From the NCBI GenBank assembly GCA_947498935.1, contig CANMMM010000005.1:166128-230127 (forward strand): a stretch of DNA of 64,000 nucleotides. Reading direction: 5' to 3'. The notes below the pieces were generated by a model, which worked only from the letters and a program-made list of their open reading frames with translations, was not told where the DNA came from and made no database searches. The position numbers and the translations under genes were made by a program. The stretch comes from an uncultured Aquimarina sp. (lineage in GTDB: Bacteria; Bacteroidota; Bacteroidia; Flavobacteriales; Flavobacteriaceae). Each line of letters begins with the position of its first letter. Position 1 is the stretch's first letter. This document shows positions 8,557-17,993 of the stretch, one piece after another.

Positions 8557-10455
8557 TTAATATGCCCTTTCGTCTCTACCTTCATAAAAGTTAATAAAAG
8601 CTTTATTTACCACTCTATTTCCTCCTGGAGTCGGATAATCTCCTGTAAAATACCAATCTCCTAAATTATGAGGACATGCTTTATGCAGATTTTCTACTGT
8701 TTGGTAGATGATCTTTACCTCTGCATTGACTGTTTCATCAGACAACAATTCAGCTATTTTATCACTGATCTGCTGATCTTCAAAACCTTCATAAATTTCC
8801 TTTACAAAATTCTGTACCTCTTCATCTTTAAAAGTTTCTTGCGCTTTACACTTCTCATATACTTCTGCTACAAGACCATAATTATCATTTTCCTTCAGCA
8901 ACTCTAGCGCCGCTTTAAATGCAATTAACCCTTCTAATCGTGCCATGTCGATCCCGTAACAATCTGGATAACGAATCTGAGGAGCAGAAGAAACTACTAT
9001 TATTTTTTTAGGCTGTAGCCTGTCTAGCATTTTTATGATACTCTTTTTAAGAGTAGTCCCTCTTACGATACTATCATCTATGATTACTAGATTATCTTGC
9101 TGCTGTACCACACCGTATGTTACATCGTATACATGTGCTACTAGATCATCTCTGCTGCTATCTTCTGTGATAAAGGTACGTAACTTCGCATCCTTAATCG
9201 CTATTTTCTCAGTTCGCAAGCGAGCTGCTAAAATCTCTTTAAGACGTTCATCTGTAAGCGTATCTTTTTCTTTTAGTATGGTTGCATTTTTCTGCTGGTT
9301 CAATGCATCTTGTGCCGCTTCTACCATTCCATAAAACGAAGTTTCTGCTGTATTAGGAATAAACGAAAACACAGTATGCTGCGTATCTTCGTCTATTTCT
9401 TTTAATACTTGTGGCATGAGTAGTTTACCTAACTCTTTTCGCTCTTTATAAATCTCTGCATCACTTCCTCTAGAGAAATAAATCCGCTCAAAAGAACATG
9501 CCTTACGCGCTAAGGGTTCCATGATTTTTTGGATCGTAGCCGTTCCGTTTTTCTTTACGATAATGGCTTTTCCTGGATCTAATTCCTTTACATCATCAAA
9601 AGACACATTAAAAACGGTTTGTATCACTGGTCGTTCAGAGGCTACCACCACCACTTCATCATCCTGATAATAATATGCTGGTCGGATACCCGCAGGATCT
9701 CTGACTACAAAGGCATCTCCATGCCCTAGCATACCCGCCATAGCATAACCACCATCCCATTGTCTAGATGATTTTTTGAGGATTTTAGCTACATTGAGTC
9801 GTTCTACGATTTCTGGTGAAGCATCGATTTTATTAAACCCTTCTTTCTTTAGTTTTTTATACAACTTAGCGACTTCAGAGTCTAGGAAATGTCCTATTTT
9901 CTCCATCACTGTTACGGTATCTACTTGATCTTTTGGATGCTGGCCTAAGCTTACTAGCTTATCAAATAGCACATCATTATTGGTCATATTAAAGTTTCCA
10001 GCCACAATCAGATTACGATGCATCCAATTGTTTTGCCTCAGAAAAGGGTGCACACTTTCTACACTATTTTTTCCGAAAGTCCCATAGCGCACATGCCCTA
10101 ATAACACTTCTCCTATATATGGAATGTTTCTTTTCTGCAATGCTACATCATCTGCATATTCTGGATGTGCTAATAATTCTTTATTAATTCGGTTATTGAT
10201 CTGCGAAAAAATATGCTGAATCGGTTGTGGTTCACTAGAACGTACTCTACTGATATAGCGAGTTCCTGGTGGGGTATCTAGTTTTACACTGGCAAAACCT
10301 GCACCATCCTGACCACGATTGTGCTGTTTTTCCATCATCAAATACATTTTATTGACTCCATAAAATGCACTGCCATACTTCTCCTTATAATATTCTAATG
10401 GCTTTAATAGTCTAATGAATGCTATTCCACATTCATGTTTTAACGCATCACTCAT
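8557..10455 (-). CDS. Amidophosphoribosyltransferase-like protein (PurF family, long Bacteroidota form)
   Basis: The 632-residue protein has an N-terminal class II glutamine amidotransferase domain, starting MSDALKHECGIAF with the nucleophile candidate Cys9. The C-terminal phosphoribosyltransferase domain carries the PRPP loop VIIDDSIVRGTT near 457. The expected reaction is the first step of purine synthesis, PRPP plus glutamine to phosphoribosylamine. The start at 10455 is chosen because Bacteroidota relatives begin at this Met; an upstream in-frame ATG at 10518 would add 21 non-conserved residues. It lies downstream of the PfkB kinase on the same strand. It is longer than classical PurF (about 500 residues), and a second PurF may exist elsewhere. 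Confidence 0.85.
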   Translation of the reverse strand: MSDALKHECGIAFIRLLKPLEYYKEKYGSAFYGVNKMYLMMEKQHNRGQDGAGFASVKLDTPPGTRYISRVRSSEPQPIQHIFSQINNRINKELLAHPEYADDVALQKRNIPYIGEVLLGHVRYGTFGKNSVESVHPFLRQNNWMHRNLIVAGNFNMTNNDVLFDKLVSLGQHPKDQVDTVTVMEKIGHFLDSEVAKLYKKLKKEGFNKIDASPEIVERLNVAKILKKSSRQWDGGYAMAGMLGHGDAFVVRDPAGIRPAYYYQDDEVVVVASERPVIQTVFNVSFDDVKELDPGKAIIVKKNGTATIQKIMEPLARKACSFERIYFSRGSDAEIYKERKELGKLLMPQVLKEIDEDTQHTVFSFIPNTAETSFYGMVEAAQDALNQQKNATILKEKDTLTDERLKEILAARLRTEKIAIKDAKLRTFITEDSSRDDLVAHVYDVTYGVVQQQDNLVIIDDSIVRGTTLKKSIIKMLDRLQPKKIIVVSSAPQIRYPDCYGIDMARLEGLIAFKAALELLKENDNYGLVAEVYEKCKAQETFKDEEVQNFVKEIYEGFEDQQISDKIAELLSDETVNAEVKIIYQTVENLHKACPHNLGDWYFTGDYPTPGGNRVVNKAFINFYEGRDERAY

Positions 10456-10539
10456 TGTATTCCCGTATTCTTGTTGTGTTTGTGTCGGTTTTTGGCTATC
10501 AAAAAAGTCCCAGCACATGACTAGGACTGATTATATATG

Positions 10540-11466
10540 TTACACCAATTCGATATCGAATTGTGTGAGTTCTTTAAATTGTTGTAATCGCTGCTGAATC
10601 TCCTGCGTATTGATGGCTTGCATTCGTTCTGTACCAAATTTTTCGACACAAAAAGATGCTAAATTAGACGCATGTATAATCGCTTTTTTCATTTGCTCGA
10701 ATGTAATCTCTCCTGATTGGGTTAAATATCCCGTAAATCCTCCTGCAAATGTATCGCCTGCCCCCGTAGGATCAAATACTTCTTCTAGTGGTAGTGCTGG
10801 GGCAAAGAATACTTGCTCTTTATGAAATAACAGCGCTCCATGTTCTCCTTTTTTAATCACCACATATTTAGGTCCCATTTTCTCGATGGCTCTAGCGGCT
10901 TTCACTAAAGAATACTCACCACTCAGCTGTCTTGCTTCTTCATCATTGATCGTAATCACATCTACTTTGGCAATCACTTTCATCAAGTCTTCTAGCGCAT
11001 TATCCATCCAAAAATTCATGGTGTCTAAAACTGATAACTTAGGTTGAGTAGTCATTTGCTCCAATATGCTCAATTGTACGAGTGGGTGTAGATTACCAAG
11101 CATCACTATTTCTGCATCTTTGTAGGCTGCTGGCACCACTGGATTAAAATCTGCTAATACATTTAATTGTGTATCTAATGTATCTCTTGTATTCAAATCA
11201 TTGTGGTAGCGACCACTCCAGAAAAAAGTTTTCCCTCCTTTTACGACCTCTATAGCAGAGGTATCTATATTACGGGCATTCAACATATCTATATATGTCG
11301 ATGGAAAATCCTCTCCTACCACAGATACAATGGCTGCATCTACATTAAAATTAGCTGCTGAAAGCCCGATATAGGTCGCAGCACCTCCTAAAATCTTATC
11401 CGTTTTACCAAAAGGGGTCTCTATGGCATCAAAGGCTACTGTGCCTACAATAAGTAATTTACTCAT
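10540..11466 (-). CDS. PfkB-family carbohydrate/nucleoside kinase
   Basis: The 308-residue protein has the ribokinase fold. An N-terminal LGGAATYIGLSAANF segment gives the substrate-binding glycines, and DPTGAGDTFAGGF near 237 is the ATP/anion-hole signature with the catalytic Asp. The substrate cannot be named. The start at 11466 (MSKLLIVGTVAFD) is preferred over an in-frame ATG at 11514 because a -7 box at 11492-11499 lies between them. Gene order with the PurF-like gene, 84 bp downstream, suggests a shared transcript. Confidence 0.88.
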   Translation of the reverse strand: MSKLLIVGTVAFDAIETPFGKTDKILGGAATYIGLSAANFNVDAAIVSVVGEDFPSTYIDMLNARNIDTSAIEVVKGGKTFFWSGRYHNDLNTRDTLDTQLNVLADFNPVVPAAYKDAEIVMLGNLHPLVQLSILEQMTTQPKLSVLDTMNFWMDNALEDLMKVIAKVDVITINDEEARQLSGEYSLVKAARAIEKMGPKYVVIKKGEHGALLFHKEQVFFAPALPLEEVFDPTGAGDTFAGGFTGYLTQSGEITFEQMKKAIIHASNLASFCVEKFGTERMQAINTQEIQQRLQQFKELTQFDIELV

Positions 11467-11491
11467 ACAACTGTGTGGTATATATTTTTTG

Positions 11492-11499
11492 CAAATATA
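11492..11499 (-). promoter_or_regulatory. Putative -7 box of the PfkB kinase gene
   Basis: TATATTTG on the minus strand matches TAnnTTTG and sits 25 bp before the chosen ATG at 11466. It excludes the longer start. No clear -33 element was found. Confidence 0.55.
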
Positions 11500-11573
11500 G
11501 GGTATAGTTTTCAATTGCTACGGGCTAATAGAAGAAGGTTTATAGTGATTAAATGTATCCTTTTTATATGCTG

Positions 11574-11732
11574 AAGTGACTTAGACTTTTTGCAATTTGT
11601 TATAAAAACGATCTTTTACACCCAAGTTTAGCATTTTTTGGGTTCCGTACCGCTACTATACAGCAAAAAATCACTGTATTTGATCACAAGATCTTGCGAT
11701 GTTCGCTGAAATCAAAAAAGCTCAAACCACTT
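11574..11732 (+). repeat. Dispersed repeat family B, copy 2 (long form)
   Basis: It runs from AAGTGACTTAGAC to CAAACCACTT and holds the core TTATAAAAACGATCTTTT. It is longer than copies 1 and 3 because of an internal segment (about 11640-11700) also partly present in the copy at 59485. It lies upstream of the PfkB promoter; the rest of the gap 11467-11890 shows no gene. Confidence 0.75.
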
Positions 11733-11890
11733 TACTAACAATAACTAAGACGAAATATCTTTATGAGCATTTTTTATACATTATAATGTAGACTTCAACA
11801 ACCATGAATTATATAAGGAGTATCAAAAATCAGGAACCTCGTATGCACAATAATGAATATCTGACTTTAAGATCAGTGTAACACTTAGGC

Positions 11891-12526
11891 TTACTTTCTT
11901 CCAAAATCTGCTGGAATTTCACCCCATGCTTTGGTTTCCCATTTTACAATACTAGTCGTATAGGTGTTGGTTTTTAACCAATGAATAGCTCTATCTACCA
12001 ATACAAACATAGGAGCATTCGTAGCATTGCGTTGTAGCTTTGTTTTGCATGTTTTTTGTCGAATCCACCCCATTGCAATTCTAGAATCTGTGTATAGAAT
12101 ACGATCACTCTTTTGTTGCTTTAGGTAGGCTAGCCCATGCACTAATGCCAAAAACTCTCCTATATTATTAGTCCCTTGTGGAAAAGGACCTTGATGAAAT
12201 AATTGCGCCCCTGTCTGTGTATCGACTCCTCTGTATTCCATCACCCCAGGATTACCACTAGAAGCAGCATCTACAGCTATAGAGTATAAATTCGGTTCTC
12301 CGATAGTGGATAATTCAGCAGCTGTAAGTGCAGTTTTTTTTGTACTCGTTCCTTTATAATCTTCATATACACCTTTATAAGCTTCCTTTGCTAATTCAAA
12401 TGAGGTAAAAGACTTATATTTTGCCCCAGAATATCCATGAATAGCTGCCTTACAATCATCCCATTTGGTATAAATACCTGGGCGTTTTCCTTCCCATACT
12501 ACATAAAACTTTTCTTTTTTGCCCAT
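11891..12526 (-). CDS. rnhA: Ribonuclease H1 with N-terminal viroplasmin domain
   Basis: The 211-residue protein starts with the hybrid-binding viroplasmin domain (KFYVVWEGKRPGIYTKW to about residue 50). An RNase HI domain follows, with its acidic residues: Asp in IAVDAASSGNPG, Glu in NNIGEFLALVHGL, Asp in YTDSRIAMG and a final Asp in IPADFGRK. It degrades RNA in RNA-DNA hybrids. It lies 17 bp downstream of purN on the same strand, so it is probably cotranscribed. Confidence 0.93.
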   Translation of the reverse strand: MGKKEKFYVVWEGKRPGIYTKWDDCKAAIHGYSGAKYKSFTSFELAKEAYKGVYEDYKGTSTKKTALTAAELSTIGEPNLYSIAVDAASSGNPGVMEYRGVDTQTGAQLFHQGPFPQGTNNIGEFLALVHGLAYLKQQKSDRILYTDSRIAMGWIRQKTCKTKLQRNATNAPMFVLVDRAIHWLKTNTYTTSIVKWETKAWGEIPADFGRK

Positions 12527-12543
12527 ACTGATGTTCTTTTTGG

Positions 12544-13128
12544 CTATGATTTTTGGGCTTTTTCTGGAAATAATAACGTCTCGATCACTACAGGAAAATG
12601 TGCGTACTCTAACTGATGAACTGCTTTTGCTACATCATCTGCCGTAAAATGTGCTTCGACTGGTGTACTGGCCTGAAAAATAATAGCCCCCTCATCATAC
12701 GCTTCATTTACATAATGAATCGTAATTCCTGTTTCTTTTTCTTTATGCGCTATCACAGCTTCGTGTACATGCTGTCCATACATTCCTTTTCCACCATATT
12801 TAGGTAATAAAGCTGGATGTATATTCACTACTTTATTCGGAAAGGCATCAATAATTTTTTCAGGGAACTTCCATAAAAAACCAGCTAAGACAATAATATC
12901 TGGTGCAGCATCTCGGAGAATATTCAATACTTCATTCGTTTCATAAAAGGAAGTTCTATCGAAATGTAATGCAGGTACTCCTAACGTATGTGCTCGCTGC
13001 AGTACTTTTGCCCTCAGCTTATTAGAAAACACATACACTACCTCAGCATTTTTTTGTGTTTGAAAATACTTGATGATATTGGCTGCATTGGTACCAGATC
13101 CAGAAGCAAAAATGACAATACGTTTCAT
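12544..13128 (-). CDS. purN: Phosphoribosylglycinamide formyltransferase
   Basis: The 194-residue protein opens with KRIVIFASGSGTNAANI (the GAR-binding loop). The formyl-transfer site HPALLPKYGGKGMYG and the folate-site ETGITIHYVNEAYDEG follow, with the Asn-His-Asp catalytic set typical of the family. It formylates GAR using 10-formyl-THF in purine synthesis. It is the first gene before rnhA and is divergent from acpP. Confidence 0.94.
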   Translation of the reverse strand: MKRIVIFASGSGTNAANIIKYFQTQKNAEVVYVFSNKLRAKVLQRAHTLGVPALHFDRTSFYETNEVLNILRDAAPDIIVLAGFLWKFPEKIIDAFPNKVVNIHPALLPKYGGKGMYGQHVHEAVIAHKEKETGITIHYVNEAYDEGAIIFQASTPVEAHFTADDVAKAVHQLEYAHFPVVIETLLFPEKAQKS

Positions 13129-13272
13129 AATGGTCTTTTAATGTATCAGTTATTGAGTGCAAAAAAAATAATTATTATTCATTTTAAAGGAGCAAAAACA
13201 CAATACTTCGCTATATTTGATAAAATGCAGACACATTTTTATGGGATTGTGGGGTTTTAAAATAAAGTTTTT

Positions 13273-13280
13273 TATTTTTG
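13273..13280 (+). promoter_or_regulatory. Putative -7 box of the acpP-fabF-rnc operon
   Basis: TATTTTTG lies 31 bp before the acpP ATG. A TTG at 13247-13249 (23-base spacing) could serve as a weak -33 element. Confidence 0.55.
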
Positions 13281-13311
13281 CCACCTAATTTAAAAATTAA
13301 AATTAAACATT

Positions 13312-13545
13312 ATGTCAGACATTGCATCAAGAGTAAAAGCGATAATCGTTGACAAATTAGGAGTAGACGAAAATGAAGTTGTTACAGAAGCAAGCTTCAC
13401 AAACGACTTAGGCGCTGATTCATTAGACACTGTAGAATTGATCATGGAATTCGAAAAAGAATTCGATATTCAAATTCCAGACGATCAGGCAGAGAACATT
13501 GCAACAGTTGGTCAAGCAATATCTTATATTGAAGACGCAAAGTAA
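13312..13545 (+). CDS. acpP: Acyl carrier protein
   Basis: The 77-residue acidic protein has the phosphopantetheine attachment motif [11 protein letters not shown], with modified Ser37. It carries growing acyl chains in type II fatty acid synthesis. It lies 21 bp upstream of fabF, the standard bacterial arrangement. Confidence 0.97.
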   Translation: MSDIASRVKAIIVDKLGVDENEVVTEASFTNDLGADSLDTVELIMEFEKEFDIQIPDDQAENIATVGQAISYIEDAK

Positions 13546-13566
13546 GTAATAACTTTACGAAATTAT

Positions 13567-14820
13567 ATGAATCTTAAGCGAGTTGTAGTCACAGGACTAG
13601 GTGCATTGACACCAATCGGTAACAATATCGAGGAATATTGGGAATCGTTAGTAAACGGTAAGAGCGGTTGTGCGCCTACTACTTATTTCGATACCGAACA
13701 TTTCAAGACTAAATTTGCTTGCGAACTCAAGAACTATAATCCTACCGACTATTTCGATAGAAAAGAAGCACGTAAACTCGATAAATTTGCACAATATGCC
13801 ATTGTTTCTTCAGAAGAAGCAATTAAAGATGCTGCTATCAACTTAGATGAAGTTGATAAATTTAGAGTAGGTGTTATCTGGGGTGCAGGAATTGGAGGAA
13901 TAGAAACGTTTCAACAAGAGGTTATGGGCTATACCAATGGGAATGGCACGCCTCGATTTAATCCTTTCTTTATTCCTAAAATGATTGCCGATATTGCTCC
14001 AGGGCATATTTCTATTAGAAATGGTTTTATGGGACCTAACTACACTACTGTATCTGCCTGCGCATCTTCTGCTAACGCGATGATCGATGCACTAAATTAC
14101 ATCCGATTAGGACATTGTGATGTGATTATTACAGGTGGTAGTGAAGCTGCGGTAACGATCGCAGGTATGGGAGGGTTTAATGCCATGCATGCCTTATCTA
14201 CAAGAAATGATAGTCCAGAAACTGCCTCTAGACCCTTTGACGCTACCAGAGATGGTTTTGTCCTTGGAGAAGGTAGTGGTGCACTCATTCTTGAAGAATA
14301 TGAACATGCAAAAGCAAGAGGCGCAAAAATCTACGCAGAAGTGGTAGGTGGCGGAATGTCTAGTGACGCATATCACATGACTGCTCCGCATCCAGACGGA
14401 ATAGGAGTAGAACGTGTAATGCTTAATTGTTTAAGAGACGCGGGTGTAGCTCCTGAAAAAGTAGATGCAATCAATACACACGGAACTTCAACTCCACTAG
14501 GAGATGTAGCCGAATTGAAAGCAATTACTAGTGTTTTTGGAGATCATGCACCTTCAATCAATATCAATTCTACGAAATCGATGACAGGACATTTATTAGG
14601 TGCTGCGGGTGCGATAGAAGCGATTGCTTCTATTCTAGCTATGCAACACAGTACAGTGCCTCCAACAATCAACCACACTACTGTGGATGAAAATATCGAT
14701 CCAGCATTGAATTTGACTCTAAACAAGGCTCAGAAACGAGAAATTAAGTATGCGATGAGCAACACTTTCGGATTCGGAGGTCACAACGCTTGTGTATTAT
14801 TCAAAAAATTAGACGAATAA
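13567..14820 (+). CDS. fabF: 3-oxoacyl-[acyl-carrier-protein] synthase II
   Basis: The 417-residue condensing enzyme has the thiolase fold. Its Cys-His-His triad is visible in VSACASSANAM (Cys near 165), NTHGTSTPLGD (His near 304) and KSMTGHLLGAAGA (His near 340). It elongates malonyl-ACP with acyl-ACP. The stop is followed two bases later by the rnc start. Confidence 0.97.
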   Translation: MNLKRVVVTGLGALTPIGNNIEEYWESLVNGKSGCAPTTYFDTEHFKTKFACELKNYNPTDYFDRKEARKLDKFAQYAIVSSEEAIKDAAINLDEVDKFRVGVIWGAGIGGIETFQQEVMGYTNGNGTPRFNPFFIPKMIADIAPGHISIRNGFMGPNYTTVSACASSANAMIDALNYIRLGHCDVIITGGSEAAVTIAGMGGFNAMHALSTRNDSPETASRPFDATRDGFVLGEGSGALILEEYEHAKARGAKIYAEVVGGGMSSDAYHMTAPHPDGIGVERVMLNCLRDAGVAPEKVDAINTHGTSTPLGDVAELKAITSVFGDHAPSININSTKSMTGHLLGAAGAIEAIASILAMQHSTVPPTINHTTVDENIDPALNLTLNKAQKREIKYAMSNTFGFGGHNACVLFKKLDE

Positions 14821-14822
14821 TA

Positions 14823-15563
14823 ATGAACACTATTATTCGCAACATATTAAATTCCCGCTCTGAAAAGAACGGGAATTTTTTTTCCAAAATTCAAAAAATC
14901 CTGGGTTTTAAGCCAAAAAGCATTAAACCCTACGAGAAAGCATTTACCCATAGATCCCTGAATATCAAGGACAAAAAAGGAAATGCTGTCAATTATGAGC
15001 GCCTAGAGTTTTTAGGCGATGCCATGCTCAGTAGTGTTATTGCCGCACACTTATTTAAAAAAGTTCCAGAAGGAAATGAAGGGTATCTAACCAAAATGCG
15101 TGCTAAAATTGTAAGTAGAAAACACCTCAATGAACTCGGCAAAGACCTTAAACTAATTGATTTAGTACGCAGTAACATCCCTAAAACACAATTTGGCATC
15201 AACATACATGGCAATCTTTTCGAAGCACTTATAGGCGCCATTTATTTGGATCGTGGTTTTCCCTATTGCGAACGCTTTATACACGAAGCCGTAATTAACC
15301 CCTATGTAGACATAGAAAGTTTAGAAGGACAAGTCATTAGCTACAAAAGCTTATTGATCGAATGGTGTCAAAAAGAAAAGAATAACTTTAAATACGAAAT
15401 CTACGAAGATACTGGTAGAGATGAAATGAAACACTTTGCTGTAAAATTATGGATTGATGAAAAAGTGATTGCCAAAGCAAGAGCCACCTCTAAGAAAAAA
15501 GCGGAAGAAAAAGCATCAAAACGTGCTTATTTTGCATTGCAATCTAAAATCAATACTCCGTAA
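14823..15563 (+). CDS. rnc: Ribonuclease III
   Basis: The 246-residue enzyme cleaves double-stranded RNA (rRNA processing, regulatory RNAs). The nuclease signature ERLEFLGDAML lies near 59-69, followed by an acidic ALIGAIYLDRG segment. A C-terminal dsRNA-binding domain spans about 165-235, ending TSKKKAEEKASKRAYFAL. The start at 14823 is chosen because it follows the fabF stop directly and gives MNTIIRNILNSRSEKNGNF, which resembles family N-termini. A longer frame from 14790 would overlap fabF. A terminator-like hairpin lies inside codons 10-20. Confidence 0.95.
   Translation: MNTIIRNILNSRSEKNGNFFSKIQKILGFKPKSIKPYEKAFTHRSLNIKDKKGNAVNYERLEFLGDAMLSSVIAAHLFKKVPEGNEGYLTKMRAKIVSRKHLNELGKDLKLIDLVRSNIPKTQFGINIHGNLFEALIGAIYLDRGFPYCERFIHEAVINPYVDIESLEGQVISYKSLLIEWCQKEKNNFKYEIYEDTGRDEMKHFAVKLWIDEKVIAKARATSKKKAEEKASKRAYFALQSKINTP
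14849..14883 (+). terminator. Terminator-like hairpin inside the rnc coding start
   Basis: AAATTCCCG (14849-14857) pairs perfectly with CGGGAATTT (14870-14878) across a 12-base loop and runs directly into eight T residues. It has a complete intrinsic terminator shape yet lies within rnc codons, just after fabF. It may attenuate rnc, or serve as an RNase III target in the transcript (inference). Confidence 0.6.
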
Positions 15564-15763
15564 TAAACAGTAATACATTGCTCATAAGCAAGCAATAAGA
15601 CTAACAATATGATAAAAAAATAATGGTTTTTTTACCATATTAATGATGCCTAAAAAAAGATACTAACTCAATCGTTTTCGTGAAATATCTTTATGGTTTA
15701 TTAAACAGCTGCGGGGATTTTATTTGTATATTTCCTCGCTGTAACAGAAAAACAACGATTTTC

Positions 15764-16258
15764 GTGGGAACACAGAAACTAGTTTTGGATGCCTTTATGG
15801 AGGACACGTATGAGCTTATAGCGATACATTGTTCATTAGCACCCTATAAATTAGCATTTTTGTTAAATAAACACGTAAATCTTCGTCTTTCTAGAACCAA
15901 AAAGGATATTAATTTTAAATTTGATACGATAGCTGCTTGTTTTCCGTTATTTCGATATGATGATTATTTAAAATATCATACATATAGTCTTTTAGGAAAT
16001 AAATACACAGCATCAATAACGTATCATGTTACGGATGAAACAAATTTGTTTACCGCAGATGTAGAGAACGTTTCTGTAACCAAGTATTTGATACCAGAAT
16101 TAAAGAATGTGGACTATTTTCTTAAAATTGAAACTGAAACTGCTATACGCACTGCCGCTACATTAACGGTATCTTTATTAGAGATTCCTCAAATCATGAC
16201 AGCTTACACCGTAAACTACACCCAACTTAAATCAAAGAACAACTTAATATTAGAATAA
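15764..16258 (+). CDS. IPExxxVDY family protein
   Basis: The signature that names this Bacteroidota family is present as IPELKNVDYF near the C-terminus. The function is unknown. Homologues start close to the QKLVLDAF segment, so a GTG at 15764 (164 residues) is preferred. The ATG at 15680 would add 28 residues (MKYLYGLLNSCGDF...) without recognised similarity. The stop overlaps the pyruvate kinase ATG by one base (TAATG), so the two are translationally coupled. That arrangement suggests a role linked to pyk, but the nature of the link is not known. Confidence 0.8.
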   Translation: MGTQKLVLDAFMEDTYELIAIHCSLAPYKLAFLLNKHVNLRLSRTKKDINFKFDTIAACFPLFRYDDYLKYHTYSLLGNKYTASITYHVTDETNLFTADVENVSVTKYLIPELKNVDYFLKIETETAIRTAATLTVSLLEIPQIMTAYTVNYTQLKSKNNLILE

Positions 16259-17685
16259 TGCCTAAACGTAAAAAGACTAAGATAGTGGCTACCCTCGGTC
16301 CTGCCACTAGCACGAAAGAAGTACTGAAAAAAATGCTCGATGCAGGCGTAAATGTTTTTAGAATAAACTTTTCTCATGCCGATTACGAAGATGTAAAAGA
16401 GCGCGTAAACATCATTCGCGACCTGAATGAAGAGCACCAATATAATGCAGCGATATTAGCAGATTTACAAGGCCCTAAACTAAGGGTAGGCGTTATGCAA
16501 AATGATATTGTTGTAAATGATGGTGATACAATTAATTTTGTAACTGGAGAACCATTCGAAGGTAATGCTGATAAAGTGTACATGAACTACGCAAGTTTCC
16601 CAAAGGATGTAAAAGCTGGTGAACGTATCTTACTAGATGACGGAAAACTTATTTTTGAAGTAGTAGGTACGAATGGTAGCGATACTGTAGAAGCAAAAGT
16701 AGTACAAGGAGGTCCTCTAAAATCCAAAAAAGGAGTAAACCTACCCAATACAGCTATCTCACTCCCTGCACTTACAGAAAAAGATATAAAAGATGCAATT
16801 TTTGCATGTAGCTTACAAGTAGATTGGATTGCACTGTCTTTTGTGCGAAATGCACAAGACCTTATGGAACTCCAAGACTTGATTAAGGAGCATAGTGAAT
16901 ATAAAATTCCTATTGTGGCTAAAATAGAAAAGCCAGAAGGAGTAGAAAATATCGATAAGATCGTAGCCTATTGCGATGGATTAATGGTTGCTAGAGGTGA
17001 TCTAGGAGTAGAGATTCCTGCACACGAGGTACCTCTTATCCAAAAAGAGCTTGTACTAAAAGCGAAGAAAGCAAGAATACCAGTAATCATTGCTACACAA
17101 ATGATGGAGACTATGATCGATAGCCTTACTCCTACTCGTGCAGAGGTAAATGATGTGGCTAATTCTGTGATGGATGGTGCAGATGCAGTAATGCTATCTG
17201 GCGAAACTTCTGTAGGTAAATATCCTGTACAAGTAATCGAAACAATGGCTAAAATTGTATCAAGTGTAGAAGACTCTGAGTTGATCAAAGTACCTCAAAG
17301 CCCACCGCATATTAGAACAAATCGTTTTATCACCAAGTCTATCTGCTATCATGCAGCGCATATGGCTAATGATATCGAAGCGAAAGCTATCTGTACATTA
17401 ACTAATAGTGGTTATACTGCTTTTCAAATTTCTGCATGGAGACCTGGAGCGCATATATTAGTATTTACTAGTAACAAACGTATTTTAGCGCAACTTAACT
17501 TATTGTGGGGAGTAAAAGCATTTTACTACGATAAATACGTAAGCACAGATGAAACTGTAGCTGATGTAAACAAACTAGCTACGGAACGTGGTTTTGTAGA
17601 AAAAGGAGATATGCTTATTAACCTTGCTGCAATGCCTGTAGCAGAAAAAGGAATGGTAAACACCTTACGTGTTTCACAGATATAA
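16258..17685 (+). CDS. pyk: Pyruvate kinase
   Basis: The 475-residue glycolytic enzyme transfers phosphate from phosphoenolpyruvate to ADP. Visible motifs are KIVATLGPAT at the N-terminus, FRINFSH, the catalytic-lysine region IPIVAKIEKPEGVENID, MVARGDLGVEIP and the TQMMETMI segment. A C-terminal domain completes the protein. It starts at the stop codon of the IPExxxVDY gene and ends at a strong terminator. Confidence 0.97.
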   Translation: MPKRKKTKIVATLGPATSTKEVLKKMLDAGVNVFRINFSHADYEDVKERVNIIRDLNEEHQYNAAILADLQGPKLRVGVMQNDIVVNDGDTINFVTGEPFEGNADKVYMNYASFPKDVKAGERILLDDGKLIFEVVGTNGSDTVEAKVVQGGPLKSKKGVNLPNTAISLPALTEKDIKDAIFACSLQVDWIALSFVRNAQDLMELQDLIKEHSEYKIPIVAKIEKPEGVENIDKIVAYCDGLMVARGDLGVEIPAHEVPLIQKELVLKAKKARIPVIIATQMMETMIDSLTPTRAEVNDVANSVMDGADAVMLSGETSVGKYPVQVIETMAKIVSSVEDSELIKVPQSPPHIRTNRFITKSICYHAAHMANDIEAKAICTLTNSGYTAFQISAWRPGAHILVFTSNKRILAQLNLLWGVKAFYYDKYVSTDETVADVNKLATERGFVEKGDMLINLAAMPVAEKGMVNTLRVSQI

Positions 17686-17710
17686 GCAAACTACATCTGA
17701 AATGAAATAA

Positions 17711-17746
17711 AAAACCCCTCTCATATTATTTGAGAGGGGTTTTTTT
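17711..17746 (+). terminator. Rho-independent terminator after pyk
   Basis: AAAACCCCTCTCA (17711-17723) pairs with TGAGAGGGGTTTT (17731-17743), followed by further T residues. The rest of the gap to 17993 is AT-rich leader DNA without a recognised gene. Confidence 0.92.
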
Positions 17747-17993
17747 ATGGAATTTAGCAAACTCATAAAAAACTTTTTTTGGTTCTTTAGCTGCCTCCTT
17801 TTTTCTAAAAATTTACAATTCCTCTTTTTAGAAAAGAAATTCGTGGCATACTTTTTGGAATCTTCAAATTAAATTGGTTATTTTAAAGAAGTTTTTAAGA
17901 TAACTTTAATACTAAAAATATTTTTATTCCGTTTTGGAATACGTGAAATCAAATACGTAGTTTTGATACTAATTTCTATAACACCCAAATATT

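Noticed and set aside
15680..15763. N-terminal extension of the IPExxxVDY protein from an upstream ATG
   Set aside because: The 28 extra residues show no recognised family similarity; homologues begin near the QKLVL segment.
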